Assembly (NCBI GenBank): GCA_947500385.1
Contig: CANMSA010000001.1
Location: forward strand, 1 to 64,000
Length of the DNA: 64,000 nucleotides
Source: an uncultured Flavobacteriaceae bacterium
Lineage (GTDB): Bacteria > Bacteroidota > Bacteroidia > Flavobacteriales > Flavobacteriaceae
Direction: 5' to 3'
Each line of letters starts with the position of its first letter. Positions within the stretch are counted from its first letter, which is position 1. Below, one piece after another: positions 8,652 to 18,145 of this stretch. Both the position numbers and the translations under genes were made by a program. The notes under the pieces were generated by a model. That model had not been told where the DNA came from, ran no database searches, and saw nothing but the letters and a program-made list of their open reading frames with translations.

Positions 8652-9650
8652 ATGAAGTTCTTACTGAGTAAAATATGGTTCGGTTCATTCGTGTTGATTT
8701 TTTCATTCACAATGGGTTCTTGCAGTACTTCAATTTCCCAAAAAGTAGCACCTATCCATCTCGATGACATTCACATTATCGCAACGAATGAGGAAGCAAC
8801 GGTCGCTTTTTTTGAAAAGCATTTTGGAGCTAGGGAAATGGCACATCCGGGAGAGCGATTCGATTTGGTACGTTTTCTTTCTTTAAAGTGGCAAGGGCCA
8901 ACAATTACTATCACTCCAATTGGTCCATATGACGACTTACCGGCTGAACGCAATCAACGTTGGATCGACGCAAAGATAATTTTGCCTAAGTCTGAAAAAA
9001 CACATCCGGTTTATGGTATAAAATGGTTGGCAGTAGCAACTCCTTCTTTAAAAAAAGCGCGTTTGGAACTGCTGGAAGGTGGTATCAAAATCTCTGAAAA
9101 TGCTGTTTCGTTACCCTTAGAACCAACTATACCGGCTTTTAGCGTTTTCGGACCTGATGGGATTGAAATTCTTATCGTGGAACGACCTGAGTTCGAATTT
9201 GACGATGCAAAATATGCTATTGATCATGTCCAATTTCTTGTAAAAGATGTAAAGATCACTCAAAAGTTGTTTGAAGAAGTATTCGCTGCCAAACCTTTTC
9301 AGTATGAAACAAAAAGTATAGGTATGCAAGTCGCGGATGCCAAGCTGATTTTATCTGAACCTGAAGCATTTGGTATGAATCAAAAAGAGGTCTCCCCCCG
9401 GCGGGCCGAAGGTACTATTAGAATTGGTTTCGATCACCTAGGTTTTCTTTTTAGGGATGTAAAAGCTGCAGTTGTTCAAGCAGAAACAAAAGGTTATGCA
9501 CCTATTTTTCAACCCACAAGATATATTTATAAAAATAAACCTACAGTATATACATTTACGGCATTTTCATTACCTGAAGAGTTCAATATTGAAATGGTTC
9601 AGGCCGAGGGTCGTATCGGGCCGCATTCGTATTATATAGACCAGAATTAA
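8652..9650 (+). CDS. Secreted lipoprotein with two VOC domains
   Basis: About 332 residues starting at ATG 8652 (MKFLLSKIW). This start gives a clean lipoprotein signal ending in MGSC, whereas the longer frame runs back into the previous gene. Two vicinal-oxygen-chelate (glyoxalase/extradiol dioxygenase fold) modules follow, the first starting HLDDIHIIATNEEATVAFFEKHFGA and the second YAIDHVQFLVKDVKITQKLFEEVF. Base composition is visibly more AT-rich than its neighbours, suggesting separate acquisition. It is the last gene of the aceE operon and converges on the minus-strand operon. Substrate unknown; VOC proteins can be dioxygenases, isomerases or binding proteins. Confidence 0.8.
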   Translation: MKFLLSKIWFGSFVLIFSFTMGSCSTSISQKVAPIHLDDIHIIATNEEATVAFFEKHFGAREMAHPGERFDLVRFLSLKWQGPTITITPIGPYDDLPAERNQRWIDAKIILPKSEKTHPVYGIKWLAVATPSLKKARLELLEGGIKISENAVSLPLEPTIPAFSVFGPDGIEILIVERPEFEFDDAKYAIDHVQFLVKDVKITQKLFEEVFAAKPFQYETKSIGMQVADAKLILSEPEAFGMNQKEVSPRRAEGTIRIGFDHLGFLFRDVKAAVVQAETKGYAPIFQPTRYIYKNKPTVYTFTAFSLPEEFNIEMVQAEGRIGPHSYYIDQN

Positions 9651-9677
9651 CATTCCACTGCAAGCATACTTCCCATA

Positions 9678-10679
9678 TCACAATTGCACCACCACCTTGC
9701 CACAACTGTTTCCTTCCAGTAGGTATCGGGAAGCGTCCGCTATCGATTCAATACCCTCGAAAGCGGTCGGGTCCACTTTTACCTTCAATACCCCTTTTTG
9801 GTACTGATCAAATAGGTAGGCCCTTCCTTCCGGCTGTTGTTCCCGAAATAGATGGTTCATAAAACAGCGTACGGAACCTCCCTTCCAATAAATGGTTTCA
9901 TACACCCTGGATGCGGTAATTTGTTCAAATTGAGGCGCCGAAAGTTCAGTGGCCAAACCACTTACGACAAGGCGACCAAGCGGCGCCAAATTTCCTAAAA
10001 ATGCATCGAACATATGCCGACCGACCGAGTCGAAACCAACATCAATTTTATTGGGATATTCCTCTCCCAACACCTCGGCGACATCTTCCTCCCGGTAATT
10101 GATAATACGATCGCATGCATCCAAATCTTGTAACAACTTAACTTTCTCTTGTTTGCCACAAATAGCAACCACATGGCATTTTTTCTGTTTTGCCAATTGC
10201 ACTACGATATGCCCCAACCCGCCAGCAGCCGCCGAAACAACAATGGTTTCCCCTTCCTTTAATTCCGCCGTATTTTTGAGAGCCAAATAGGCCGAGACCC
10301 CAGTCGGATTCAAGGTAAGATAGGCCGCGGTCGCCTCGGGAATTGTTATGATGTCTTTCGCTTCAATGAGTTGGTACTCCTGATAGGCCGTACCTACTTT
10401 TACCGTTGAAACCGCTTGGCCCATTTGCACGTCTTTGACCTTGTTTCCCATAGCTACTACTTCCCCGACCGCTTCCACCCCAAAAACGTAGGGAAACTGC
10501 ACATTGATATAGGGAACACGTCCGCGATACAGCTCGCGATCATACAAGGCGTTGATTCCTATACAAGTGTTCTTTATCAAAAGTTGTGAATCTCCTGGAA
10601 TCGGCACGTCGGTTTCGACGATACGGGTCGCCCCGTGCAGGGTTTCTGCAAATTTCGAAATGACGAGTTGCTTATTCAT
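9678..10679 (-). CDS. Quinone-oxidoreductase-like MDR family NADPH-dependent reductase
   Basis: About 333 residues of the medium-chain dehydrogenase/reductase superfamily, close to zeta-crystallin/quinone oxidoreductases. It shows an N-terminal GroES-like domain (LLIKNTCIGINALYDRELYRG) and a Rossmann domain with VVSAAAGGLGHIVVQLAK. Zinc-ligand cysteines are not evident, as expected for the zinc-free Qor branch. Such enzymes reduce alpha,beta-unsaturated carbonyls or quinones with NADPH. The ATG at 10679 is preferred over an earlier ATG (10688) because GAGGAGG-like sequence precedes it; it overlaps the upstream stop. Last gene of the minus operon starting at 14719. Confidence 0.85.
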   Translation of the reverse strand: MNKQLVISKFAETLHGATRIVETDVPIPGDSQLLIKNTCIGINALYDRELYRGRVPYINVQFPYVFGVEAVGEVVAMGNKVKDVQMGQAVSTVKVGTAYQEYQLIEAKDIITIPEATAAYLTLNPTGVSAYLALKNTAELKEGETIVVSAAAGGLGHIVVQLAKQKKCHVVAICGKQEKVKLLQDLDACDRIINYREEDVAEVLGEEYPNKIDVGFDSVGRHMFDAFLGNLAPLGRLVVSGLATELSAPQFEQITASRVYETIYWKGGSVRCFMNHLFREQQPEGRAYLFDQYQKGVLKVKVDPTAFEGIESIADASRYLLEGNSCGKVVVQL

Positions 10680-11436
10680 CCTCCTCACCTTTTAAAACGA
10701 ACAAGGCATCGGCCAGTTCCTCATTCACCTCAAAATCGGTCCAAAAAACCTCATTGGCCAGGGTACCATCATAGAACAATTCTACACGGCCCGATTGCAA
10801 CCACGAGTACCCATCTTTGGAGAAGAATTCGGAGTACTCGCGGTGATGCCAACCGCGCGGGGTTTGAAATGCTACTTTGACGATTTTAAAATCTTCTTTG
10901 TCAATCCCGAAAAAAGTCTCGCCCTTATTGGGGTCTACGACCATTATCGTATATGCTGGCCTTGTTTTGACCGTGTCATCTGCGACCAACTTTAGCGTAT
11001 AGCCATCATCCAAAGCATGGCGAATGGCCCCATAGCCAAAATTTGATGCCCAGCGGGCATCCGCATCCGACGGGTCTTGCTTTCCCCTAAGATCATAGGT
11101 GTTCGTACCATCGAAGGTTACCACAAAAACGGGTATTGAGTCTTTAAAGGATTCGATACGCACCTTTCCATTGGCGACGTGGGCATCATCTTTGGTACGT
11201 TCAAATACGCGCCACATATTGTGGGTTTCATGTTTGCTCGCTTTTCCATCCCGATAAAAAATAGCATGGCCTTTCATGCTTAGACTTTTGGGTTTCTGCC
11301 AAAATGCACCGCCGGCTTTCTCATGTGCTTTTTGCATGATCTGGGCGGCGCTAAGTGCTTCTTTCTTTTTGTTCTCTTTGCAACTAAATAACAATAAGAA
11401 CACGAATATGGTAAATACGGTTACTTGTTTTATCAT
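10672..11436 (-). CDS. Putative outer-membrane lipoprotein, LolA-like beta protein
   Basis: A 254-residue protein with a lipoprotein signal (Cys19 in LLLFSCK). The body begins AAQIMQKAHEKAGGAFWQKPKSLSMKGHAIFY and resembles the LolA/outer-membrane lipoprotein-sorting fold often seen in secreted proteins of Bacteroidota (tentative). It ends in an acidic tail. It overlaps both the CpcT-like gene upstream (4 bp) and the reductase downstream, indicating tight translational coupling in the MFS operon. It may bind a hydrophobic ligand in the periplasm; function unknown. Confidence 0.7.
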   Translation of the reverse strand: MIKQVTVFTIFVFLLLFSCKENKKKEALSAAQIMQKAHEKAGGAFWQKPKSLSMKGHAIFYRDGKASKHETHNMWRVFERTKDDAHVANGKVRIESFKDSIPVFVVTFDGTNTYDLRGKQDPSDADARWASNFGYGAIRHALDDGYTLKLVADDTVKTRPAYTIMVVDPNKGETFFGIDKEDFKIVKVAFQTPRGWHHREYSEFFSKDGYSWLQSGRVELFYDGTLANEVFWTDFEVNEELADALFVLKGEEDE

Positions 11437-12182
11437 CTGTTTATGTATTCGTTACACGGGGTTTCTTTTAGGTTGATAGTGGGGCCCTTGTCGGCCACAC
11501 CGAATACCAGTTTGCCATCGGCATCGGTTGCCATATCATCTAACAACAGTGCATCTCTTCGAAGAACCAGCGTTTCATTTAGGTACACCTGCGTTTCAAA
11601 TCTATCGGAATAGTAGTTACAAGCATTTTCTTTAAGATACCCTTTGAACACAGCTCCTTCTCGTTTCCAGAAAACATCACAACCCGGCTTTAGGAAAAAA
11701 TCATCTGGTTGAAGCGTACCAAATACCGCTGAATTCAAATGTCCATTTTTAAGTTTGCTCGGGTCTTTGGGGGTATAGATCCGTAACCGAATTGCCTGTT
11801 CGGTTTCATCGATCTCAAAAGCATAAATTCTTTGTCGATACAGATCATCCAAATCGTAATGTTGGGATTGCTGCGCATATAAGATACGACCAGGAATGAA
11901 ATCCAATTCAACCGCATGGAATATATGATGCGTTTGCCGGTGCCTCCTTTCTTTGGGAATATTTTCAACGGCTTCTCGATAGACTTGTTGATGGTTATCG
12001 TATTCCCCCGGAAACCATTCTAAGAGCACTTTAAGATCTTTTTCAAGACGTTCCTTGGATGCTGTCGTAGCAACCTCTTTTTCAACAAACGGGCGTGCAT
12101 CATTTTTTACTGAAAAATGCACTGCCAGGGGAATACTAAATAGTAGAAAGAGTACCGGTATGTGGCATAGTTTATACATCAT
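11433..12182 (-). CDS. Secreted CpcT/CpeT-like (phycobiliprotein-lyase fold) protein
   Basis: About 249 residues. The start at 12182 overlaps the MFS stop (ATGA) and gives a signal peptide (MMYKLCHIPVLFLLFSIPLAV). The mature part has landmarks of the CpcT/CpeT family: WFPGEYDNHQQVYREA near the start, then ILYAQQS, YRQRIYAFEID, KPGCDVFWKREGAVFKG and a late ADKGPTINLKETPCN. The family is a lipocalin-like beta barrel that binds and attaches bilins in cyanobacteria, but no phycobilisome gene is present here. It probably acts as an extracytoplasmic ligand binder. One of four clear paralogues in the window. Confidence 0.75.
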   Translation of the reverse strand: MMYKLCHIPVLFLLFSIPLAVHFSVKNDARPFVEKEVATTASKERLEKDLKVLLEWFPGEYDNHQQVYREAVENIPKERRHRQTHHIFHAVELDFIPGRILYAQQSQHYDLDDLYRQRIYAFEIDETEQAIRLRIYTPKDPSKLKNGHLNSAVFGTLQPDDFFLKPGCDVFWKREGAVFKGYLKENACNYYSDRFETQVYLNETLVLRRDALLLDDMATDADGKLVFGVADKGPTINLKETPCNEYINR

Positions 12183-13444
12183 TTCATTTTTCTGGTTAAG
12201 GGGACTGGTCGTATTTTCGGAATAAAAATCATAATGATCCAGGCGGATAATACATGTAAAAAGGCTACGATGACAAACACGGGAGAATAGGAAAATGTGT
12301 CGACCAGCCAGCCGATCAATGGAGTGAACAACATAGCGCCAAAGCTTCCGGTCGAACCTGAAATACCCCAAACAGATGCTGCGTCTTCCTTCGGAAACAA
12401 ATCAATGGGCAGTGTAAAGAGCGATGATTGTTTGAATTGAGTAGCGAAGAGCGAGAAGCTAATTAAAGCAATAGCCCAGTAAGGCGATTCGATATACAAA
12501 CACCCCAATACGGGAATCACCAGGAAGGCCCCGACCCAAAGCACCCATTTTCGGGAAGCATCCAATGAAAAGCCATGCTGCATCAAACGACTCCCTGTCC
12601 AACCTCCCACAAAGCTTCCCAAGTCGGAAAGAAGGAAAGGAATCCATGCGAACATTCCTATTTCCATGAGACTAAACCCTTTTTCATCGGCCAGCCAAGA
12701 AGGAAGCCAGAAAACAAAAAAATAGAACGCTCCGTCGGAAACAAACCGAGAAAGTGCCAGCCCCCATACCTCCTTATGTTTAAAATAATGTAGCCAAGGT
12801 AGTTTGTTTCGGTTCTCCGCTTCTAGTTGTCCGCTCTGAATATAGGTCAGTTCCTCCGCACTAACACGCGGGTGCTCATTCGGTTCATAGTAAACCCATC
12901 GCCAAAGCAACAACCAAAAAAATCCCAAGGCTCCCGTTACCACAAAAGCCATTTTCCATCCCACGGTAAGAATCAACCAAGCCATTAGCGGCGGGGCTAT
13001 GATGGCGCCCATTCCGGGGCCCATATTCAATATGCCCACTGCCTTACTACGTTCTTCCTTCGGAAACCATTCAGAAATAGCCTTCATGGCCGCAGGGTAG
13101 TTACCCGCTTCCCCTATCCCCAATAAAAATCGAAAAGCGCCTAAACTGAACAACCCCTTACCAAAAGCATGCAGCATATTTGCAATTGACCACCATATGA
13201 CGGCCAAAGAGAAGCCTTTTTTTGTTCCAAGAATATCGACCAACCTTCCGGAAACGATTTGCATAATGGCATAGGAGAGCAAGAATGCACTAACAATATA
13301 CCCATATTGCTCGTTTGACAGACCGAGGTCTTCCCTGATAACGGGAGCAGCTACCGACAATGCTTGCCGGTCTATGTAGTTGATGGTGGTAGCCAAAAAA
13401 ATAGTCCCGGCGATGCCCCAACGAATGTTTCTGCCCCTATGCAT
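12179..13444 (-). CDS. MFS transporter, anion:cation symporter (ACS) type
   Basis: A 421-residue inner-membrane carrier with about twelve membrane spans. The N-terminus (RWGIAGTIFLATTINYIDRQALSVAAPVIREDLGLSNEQYG in pieces) and the motif GRLVDILGTKKGF after helix 2 are typical of the hexuronate/organic-acid ACS branch. Members usually import small carboxylates with protons or sodium. It follows a second MFS gene by 3 bp and overlaps the CpcT-like gene, so it is probably the uptake carrier for an acid produced outside the cytoplasm (inference). Confidence 0.88.
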   Translation of the reverse strand: MHRGRNIRWGIAGTIFLATTINYIDRQALSVAAPVIREDLGLSNEQYGYIVSAFLLSYAIMQIVSGRLVDILGTKKGFSLAVIWWSIANMLHAFGKGLFSLGAFRFLLGIGEAGNYPAAMKAISEWFPKEERSKAVGILNMGPGMGAIIAPPLMAWLILTVGWKMAFVVTGALGFFWLLLWRWVYYEPNEHPRVSAEELTYIQSGQLEAENRNKLPWLHYFKHKEVWGLALSRFVSDGAFYFFVFWLPSWLADEKGFSLMEIGMFAWIPFLLSDLGSFVGGWTGSRLMQHGFSLDASRKWVLWVGAFLVIPVLGCLYIESPYWAIALISFSLFATQFKQSSLFTLPIDLFPKEDAASVWGISGSTGSFGAMLFTPLIGWLVDTFSYSPVFVIVAFLHVLSAWIIMIFIPKIRPVPLTRKMK

Positions 13445-13447
13445 CCG

Positions 13448-14719
13448 TTATGCGCCTTCGGTGGCAGGTTCAGGTCCAAAAGTGCGATACTTTCCTAAAA
13501 AGAGCAGCGGTATGGCCCCCAGTACAAAGGCAAAGGCAGCATATAGCAATATTGAATCATAGCTACCGGTCCTAGTAAAAGACCTGCTAAATATATACGG
13601 ACCAAAACCGGCTCCGAGGGCGAAAAAACTATACAGCATTCCATAAATGGTCGAATAGTACTTCATTCCAAAATATTTAGACACTAGAAATCCAAGAATA
13701 TCATACTCCACGCCTGCTGCAAACCCAAGAATACAAATTGCGATCAGTGCCATGGAATAACTTACCTCTGGTTGAAAAAGCAGGTAACAGGAAATGGCCG
13801 GGGCACATAACAGGATAAAAGAAATCAAAGGCGCCCAAAAGCGATCGATGAGATAACCGCCTATTACACGGCCCAGTAAAACGGAATAGCCCAAAAAACT
13901 GGCAAGGATTACAGCTTGGTTGAAGTCGAATCCTTTTGCACTCAACATTTTTTCCAGATTGGGGATAGGACCACCTATTGCGAACGAAATAGGGATAAAG
14001 GCCAGTGCCAACAACCAAAACTTCTTGTCCTTGAAGGCCTCCCCCAGGCTCATACCATAGGTTTCGGTAGTCACCAAATCCGGGAATTCCGCTTTTAAAT
14101 CAGCCGCTCTTTTTGCGACTCTTTTATCATGAATGTCCCGAAACCAAACAAAGGCGATGGGCAGAGCGATCAATAACGGCAATGCGCCCATGCCTAGATA
14201 CGCCATTTTCCATCCATAATTTTCAATGAGATAAGAGGCATATAATTTGGCCGCCGCACCGAACAGACCCGTTCCCATAAGGGTAACTCCAAGGGCCAAA
14301 CCACGGTTTTTATGAAACCAATTGTTCACCGCTCGCGTCCATGTCATGGGCAAGGTTCCAGCTCCCGTAATGGAGAGGAGCGCCCATAAGGCAAGGTATA
14401 GCCCTTTGCTTCCGGTATTTAAGGCAAATGCTACAAAAGTGAGTCCGAACAACAGCACCGCACCCAAGACCGTCTTACGTACTCCATATTTATCCGCTAC
14501 CAAACCGATCAACGGACTCATAATAATGGCGGCAATGGTGAAAATTGGTAGTCCAAGCATCACATCGTCCATGCCCCACCCGAATTGTTTCGTTAGCGGG
14601 ATGGCAAAAACCCCTATAGTATAAAAAGGCAAGGGAGACATTCCCAATCCGATACCAATTGCAGAAGAAAGGACCACTCGCCAGCCGTGTTTAAATTCGC
14701 TTAAGTTCGAAAAATTCAT
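13448..14719 (-). CDS. MFS transporter, oxalate/formate-antiporter-like
   Basis: A 423-residue carrier with about twelve hydrophobic spans. The N-terminus HGWRVVLSSAIGIGLGMSPLPFYTIGVFAIPLTKQFGW and the motif VADKYGVRKTV fit the OFA/monocarboxylate-type MFS group. It is the first gene of a five-gene minus-strand operon and is divergent from the hydro-lyase operon across operator B. A carboxylate substrate is likely but unidentified. A second, distant carrier of this kind is at 35442. Confidence 0.87.
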   Translation of the reverse strand: MNFSNLSEFKHGWRVVLSSAIGIGLGMSPLPFYTIGVFAIPLTKQFGWGMDDVMLGLPIFTIAAIIMSPLIGLVADKYGVRKTVLGAVLLFGLTFVAFALNTGSKGLYLALWALLSITGAGTLPMTWTRAVNNWFHKNRGLALGVTLMGTGLFGAAAKLYASYLIENYGWKMAYLGMGALPLLIALPIAFVWFRDIHDKRVAKRAADLKAEFPDLVTTETYGMSLGEAFKDKKFWLLALAFIPISFAIGGPIPNLEKMLSAKGFDFNQAVILASFLGYSVLLGRVIGGYLIDRFWAPLISFILLCAPAISCYLLFQPEVSYSMALIAICILGFAAGVEYDILGFLVSKYFGMKYYSTIYGMLYSFFALGAGFGPYIFSRSFTRTGSYDSILLYAAFAFVLGAIPLLFLGKYRTFGPEPATEGA

Positions 14720-14870
14720 AGTATATATTGTTTGTCTGGTTGGAAATTTCTTTTAAAATTAGACTCAAAACCAAGGTTTTAAGGCCCTTTTAGGTAAAAT
14801 ACGATTGAAAAAATCCTTTTAAAACTATTGATTTTATTAGGATATGACCCGAAATTATTCATAAATTTAA

Positions 14871-14905
14871 TGATTAATCATATTAATAGTTAATTAAATT
14901 AACTA
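14871..14905 (+). promoter_or_regulatory. Operator B: double overlapping palindrome, divergent promoter region
   Basis: Copies at 14871-14889 (TGATTAA / TTAATAG) and 14887-14905 (TAGTTAA / TTAACTA) share 3 bp and are followed by TATTTTTAAG, a promoter-like box. The site lies 46 bp before the plus-strand operon at 14952 and about 150 bp before the minus-strand MFS operon starting at 14719, so it may control both. Confidence 0.75.
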
Positions 14906-14951
14906 TTTTTAAGCATCAAAAGAGAAAAGTAACCATTTTTAGTAAACAAAC

Positions 14952-15470
14952 ATGAGCAGGCCCGAATTAAAATTATTTCCCAAGCATGAAGGCATTTGGG
15001 AAGGAACATACAAAAGAATAGGAGCGGATGGCAAACTGATTGACGAATGGAAGAGTCGCCTAACCTGTGTCCTACTCCCCGGCAACAAATACCATCAAGT
15101 AAATGAATATACCTGGGACGACGGATTTAAAGAGTGCCTCGACTTTGGTGTGTGCCCGTTCAATGAAAAAAATGAATTGATTTTCGAAAACCCTCGCCTT
15201 AGCGGTAAAGCCTGGGAAACAGGGCGAAGCGTTGTCCTGATCTGGGAATACAAACATCGCCCCGGTATGATGTTGTTCGAACAAATTGATCTCATTGGTA
15301 ATGATGACCATCGCATCCGGGTTTGGAAATGGTCTGAAGGAGATACCTTCAACGGCATTACGATGATCGAAGAACGAAAGGTTTGTGGCAAGGAAGGCAT
15401 TGACCCCCAATTTTGGATCGATCTGCCAAAGAATAGAACCAACGGTCAGGCATCGAGATCCGATAGCTAA
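14952..15470 (+). CDS. Calycin-like small protein (DUF3598-like)
   Basis: A 172-residue cytoplasmic protein. The start (LKLFPKHEGIWEGTYKRIGADGKLIDEWKSRL, in parts) has the H-x-G-x-W-x-G-x(4)-D-G pattern of lipocalin-like proteins such as cyanobacterial DUF3598. Later beta strands contain WEYKHRPGMMLFEQIDLIG and MIEERKVCGKEGIDPQFW. This fold binds small hydrophobic ligands and is related to bilin lyases, which matters given the CpcT-like paralogues here. Family assignment is by eye and moderate. First gene of the LeuC/oxidase/LeuD operon behind operator B. Confidence 0.6.
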   Translation: MSRPELKLFPKHEGIWEGTYKRIGADGKLIDEWKSRLTCVLLPGNKYHQVNEYTWDDGFKECLDFGVCPFNEKNELIFENPRLSGKAWETGRSVVLIWEYKHRPGMMLFEQIDLIGNDDHRIRVWKWSEGDTFNGITMIEERKVCGKEGIDPQFWIDLPKNRTNGQASRSDS

Positions 15471-15503
15471 CAGACCCCACAATATTAATACAACCACCAG
15501 CAT

Positions 15504-16772
15504 ATGGGAATGACCATTACAGAGAAGATTATGGCCCGCAATAGCGGCCGTGAAAAAGTAGTACCCGGTCAATTGGTATGGACAGACGTGCATACGGTAA
15601 TGACAATGGATTATTTGGGAAAAACCTGTTTTGACAAATTTAGATCCTTGGGAAAAACCGAGGTCTTTGATAAAAATCGGGTAATATGTGTATCCGATCA
15701 CTTGGTTCCGCCTCCCAATCAGAAATTTGCCACCATGTTGAACGAGTGGCGCGAGGTGGTAAAGCAGCATGATATTACAAACTTCTATGACCTCGGTAGA
15801 CAAGGAATCGCACATCAAATCATGGTGGAACAAGGGCATGTACTCCCGGGAAAAATAAGTATCGGCACCGATTCACATGCCAACACTTATGGTGCTGTAG
15901 GAGCCATGGGAAACGCCATCGGGGTCACCGATGCCGCCGTTGCGATGGCCACTGGCAAGGCTTGGTTTCGAATTCCACAATCGGTCAAGTTTAATATTAC
16001 GGGAACATGGCAACCATGGGTCATGGCCAAAGACCTGAGTCTTCATATCATGGGGATGATGCATTGGAACGGACATTTGTTGTATAAAGCATTGGAATTT
16101 ACAGGGCCCGCGATCAAAAGCCTTAGTATGGCGGGTCGCATGACCTTGTGCAATATGACCGTGGACCTAGGAGCCAAAAATGGGATTGTAGCCCCGGATG
16201 TTATTACCGAACGTTATTTGAGAAACAGAACCTCCGACCCATGGGAAATGCTTGCAAGCGATGAAGATGCCGTTTATGACCAGGTATACGATATTGATAT
16301 TTCCGATTTGGGGCCCACAATTGCCCTGCCGGGAAAATTAGATGATACGGTACCGATCGACAAATTGATAGGCACCAAATTCAACAAGGCCTTTGTCGGC
16401 ACTTGCACCAATGGAAGGCTGGAAGATTTTGCGGCAATGGCCGAGATTATGAAAGGCAAACAGGTGCATAGCGATGTAAATATGATTCTCGTACCCGCAA
16501 GCCAAACGGTGTATTTGGAAGCGTTGCGCGCAGGGTATATCGAAACCTTGGTAGAGGCAGGCGCTGCCGTTGACACACCAAGTTGTGCCGCCTGTGCCGG
16601 TATCCATACCGGAGTGGCAGGTGATGGTGATATCGTATTGAGCGCTGGGAATCGAAATATGACCGGGCGTATGGGCAGCCGAAAGGCTGAAATCTATCTG
16701 ACCTCCCCTAGCGTGGTGGCAGCCTCCTCGATACGAGGTGAAATTACCGACCCAAGAACCTTTGATATTTAG
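15504..16772 (+). CDS. Aconitase-superfamily hydro-lyase large subunit (LeuC/DmdA-like)
   Basis: A 422-residue [4Fe-4S] enzyme subunit. The cluster cysteines are visible as GTCTNG (Cys301) and SCAACAG (Cys361, Cys364); GTDSHANTYGAVGAMG and SDH are further family signatures. The length matches the short LeuC/homoaconitase/dimethylmaleate-hydratase branch rather than the ~466-residue leucine-pathway LeuC. It would add or remove water on a substituted maleate/malate with the small subunit at 18146. No other leuABCD gene is present, and the catabolic context argues against leucine synthesis. The exact substrate is not deducible. Confidence 0.88.
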   Translation: MGMTITEKIMARNSGREKVVPGQLVWTDVHTVMTMDYLGKTCFDKFRSLGKTEVFDKNRVICVSDHLVPPPNQKFATMLNEWREVVKQHDITNFYDLGRQGIAHQIMVEQGHVLPGKISIGTDSHANTYGAVGAMGNAIGVTDAAVAMATGKAWFRIPQSVKFNITGTWQPWVMAKDLSLHIMGMMHWNGHLLYKALEFTGPAIKSLSMAGRMTLCNMTVDLGAKNGIVAPDVITERYLRNRTSDPWEMLASDEDAVYDQVYDIDISDLGPTIALPGKLDDTVPIDKLIGTKFNKAFVGTCTNGRLEDFAAMAEIMKGKQVHSDVNMILVPASQTVYLEALRAGYIETLVEAGAAVDTPSCAACAGIHTGVAGDGDIVLSAGNRNMTGRMGSRKAEIYLTSPSVVAASSIRGEITDPRTFDI

Positions 16773-16787
16773 TCAAATCACAGGTAC

Positions 16788-18134
16788 ATGAAAAGAAGAA
16801 CGTTTATTCGGAATACGACAGCGGCGGGTTTGGCCTTGGGCCTTGCTCCCATTGCATGTGCAACGCCTTCCCTTGATACTGAAATAGTGATTTTAGGGGG
16901 CGGACTTTCTGGATTGTATCTCGCGTATCTGCTCGAAAAAGCGGGGAAAGAGTATATTCTTTTGGAGGGGAGTAATCGTTTGGGCGGCCGAATGTTTACT
17001 AGAAAGGACATCGATCGCGATGTGGGAGGAAGAGGCATTGGCGATAAATATACAGAAGTAATGAAACTCATCGAGGAGTTCAATACCGAGATGATCGACA
17101 TTACGGACTATATGCGTTCCCCGACCGCTATCTACCTCGATGGGCAGTTGTATGATAAATGGCCCGATCCGGCGACCAATCCTGCCTACTTACAGTTTTC
17201 CGCTTTTGGAAAATCGCCTCAATTAACGGCCCTTGACCAATGGTACCAAAAACCGGAGTTGGATGAGGTATACAGCACACTTTTAAAAAGAAATGGACTT
17301 ACAGAAGCACAAATAGATTTGGCAAATATCAGTGCCAATTACAACGACATCCGCAAAACATCGGCCATTAACGCTTATCATAGTTCCGCTTTTAGAAAAT
17401 TCAATGGTTCCGAACGAATCCTAAACTTCAAGGGGGGTACTGCTAATTTTATAGATGCCATTGCCAATAGCCTTAAAAAACAGGTATTTACAGATAAAAT
17501 GGTTACAAAAATAGCGGACCAAAACGAAAAGATAGAGGTACATTGTAAAGACGGCAGTACGTATAGTGGCAAGAAAGTAGTAAGCACATTGCCATTCTCG
17601 ACCCTGCGGGATGTGCAAATGAACAGCACTTTTAACACCAATCAAAAGAAAGCCATTCAACAGCTGGACTATACCAACATTACGCAAATACACCTGGAAC
17701 ATTCGGAAGCGTTTTGGGAAGAAGATGGACTGCCGGTAGACATGTGGACGGATACACCCTTGGAGCGAATCATGAACATGAGTTCCTCCCCAACAGAAAA
17801 ACAGTTGGCATGTTGGGTTAACGGTACCGGAACCGCATTTTTTGACACGATGAATGAGGCGGAAATTGCAGCTTATACCATTAAAAAAATCAATGAAATA
17901 CGACCGGCCTCCGAGGGCAAAATCGAATACTTGGGTATTCAGAACTGGGGACAATATGAATATAACAAAGGGGCCTATGCCGAATTTGGTCCTGGACAAG
18001 CGGCTTGGTTTTTAGATATGATCGAACCGGCGGGAAATATGCATTTTGCAGGAGAACATACCGCACACGAATCACGCGGTATGGAAGGGGCCGCAGAATC
18101 GGCCAAACGCGTTTTTAACGAATTAATGAACTAA
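16788..18134 (+). CDS. Tat-exported flavin amine oxidase-family lipoprotein
   Basis: A 448-residue FAD oxidoreductase of the amine oxidase/phytoene desaturase/protoporphyrinogen oxidase superfamily. The N-terminus has a twin-arginine pattern (KRRTFIRN, Arg3-Arg4) and a Cys24 lipobox, implying folded export and lipid anchoring. The dinucleotide motif ILGGGLSGLYLAYLLEKAG, the NRLGGRM segment and the C-terminal FAGEHTAHESRGMEGAAES are intact. It sits between the two hydro-lyase subunit genes, 15 and 11 bp away. Substrate unknown; two paralogues lie at 46224 and 49777. Confidence 0.87.
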   Translation: MKRRTFIRNTTAAGLALGLAPIACATPSLDTEIVILGGGLSGLYLAYLLEKAGKEYILLEGSNRLGGRMFTRKDIDRDVGGRGIGDKYTEVMKLIEEFNTEMIDITDYMRSPTAIYLDGQLYDKWPDPATNPAYLQFSAFGKSPQLTALDQWYQKPELDEVYSTLLKRNGLTEAQIDLANISANYNDIRKTSAINAYHSSAFRKFNGSERILNFKGGTANFIDAIANSLKKQVFTDKMVTKIADQNEKIEVHCKDGSTYSGKKVVSTLPFSTLRDVQMNSTFNTNQKKAIQQLDYTNITQIHLEHSEAFWEEDGLPVDMWTDTPLERIMNMSSSPTEKQLACWVNGTGTAFFDTMNEAEIAAYTIKKINEIRPASEGKIEYLGIQNWGQYEYNKGAYAEFGPGQAAWFLDMIEPAGNMHFAGEHTAHESRGMEGAAESAKRVFNELMN

Positions 18135-18145
18135 ACACGTATACG

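Noticed and set aside
9651-9677. Terminator between converging operons
   Set aside because: The 27-bp gap has no stem-loop that could be drawn with confidence.
12183-12371. Longer start for the CpcT-like gene ending at 11433
   Set aside because: The added codons overlap the MFS gene and precede the signal peptide; ATGA overlap at 12182 is the natural start.
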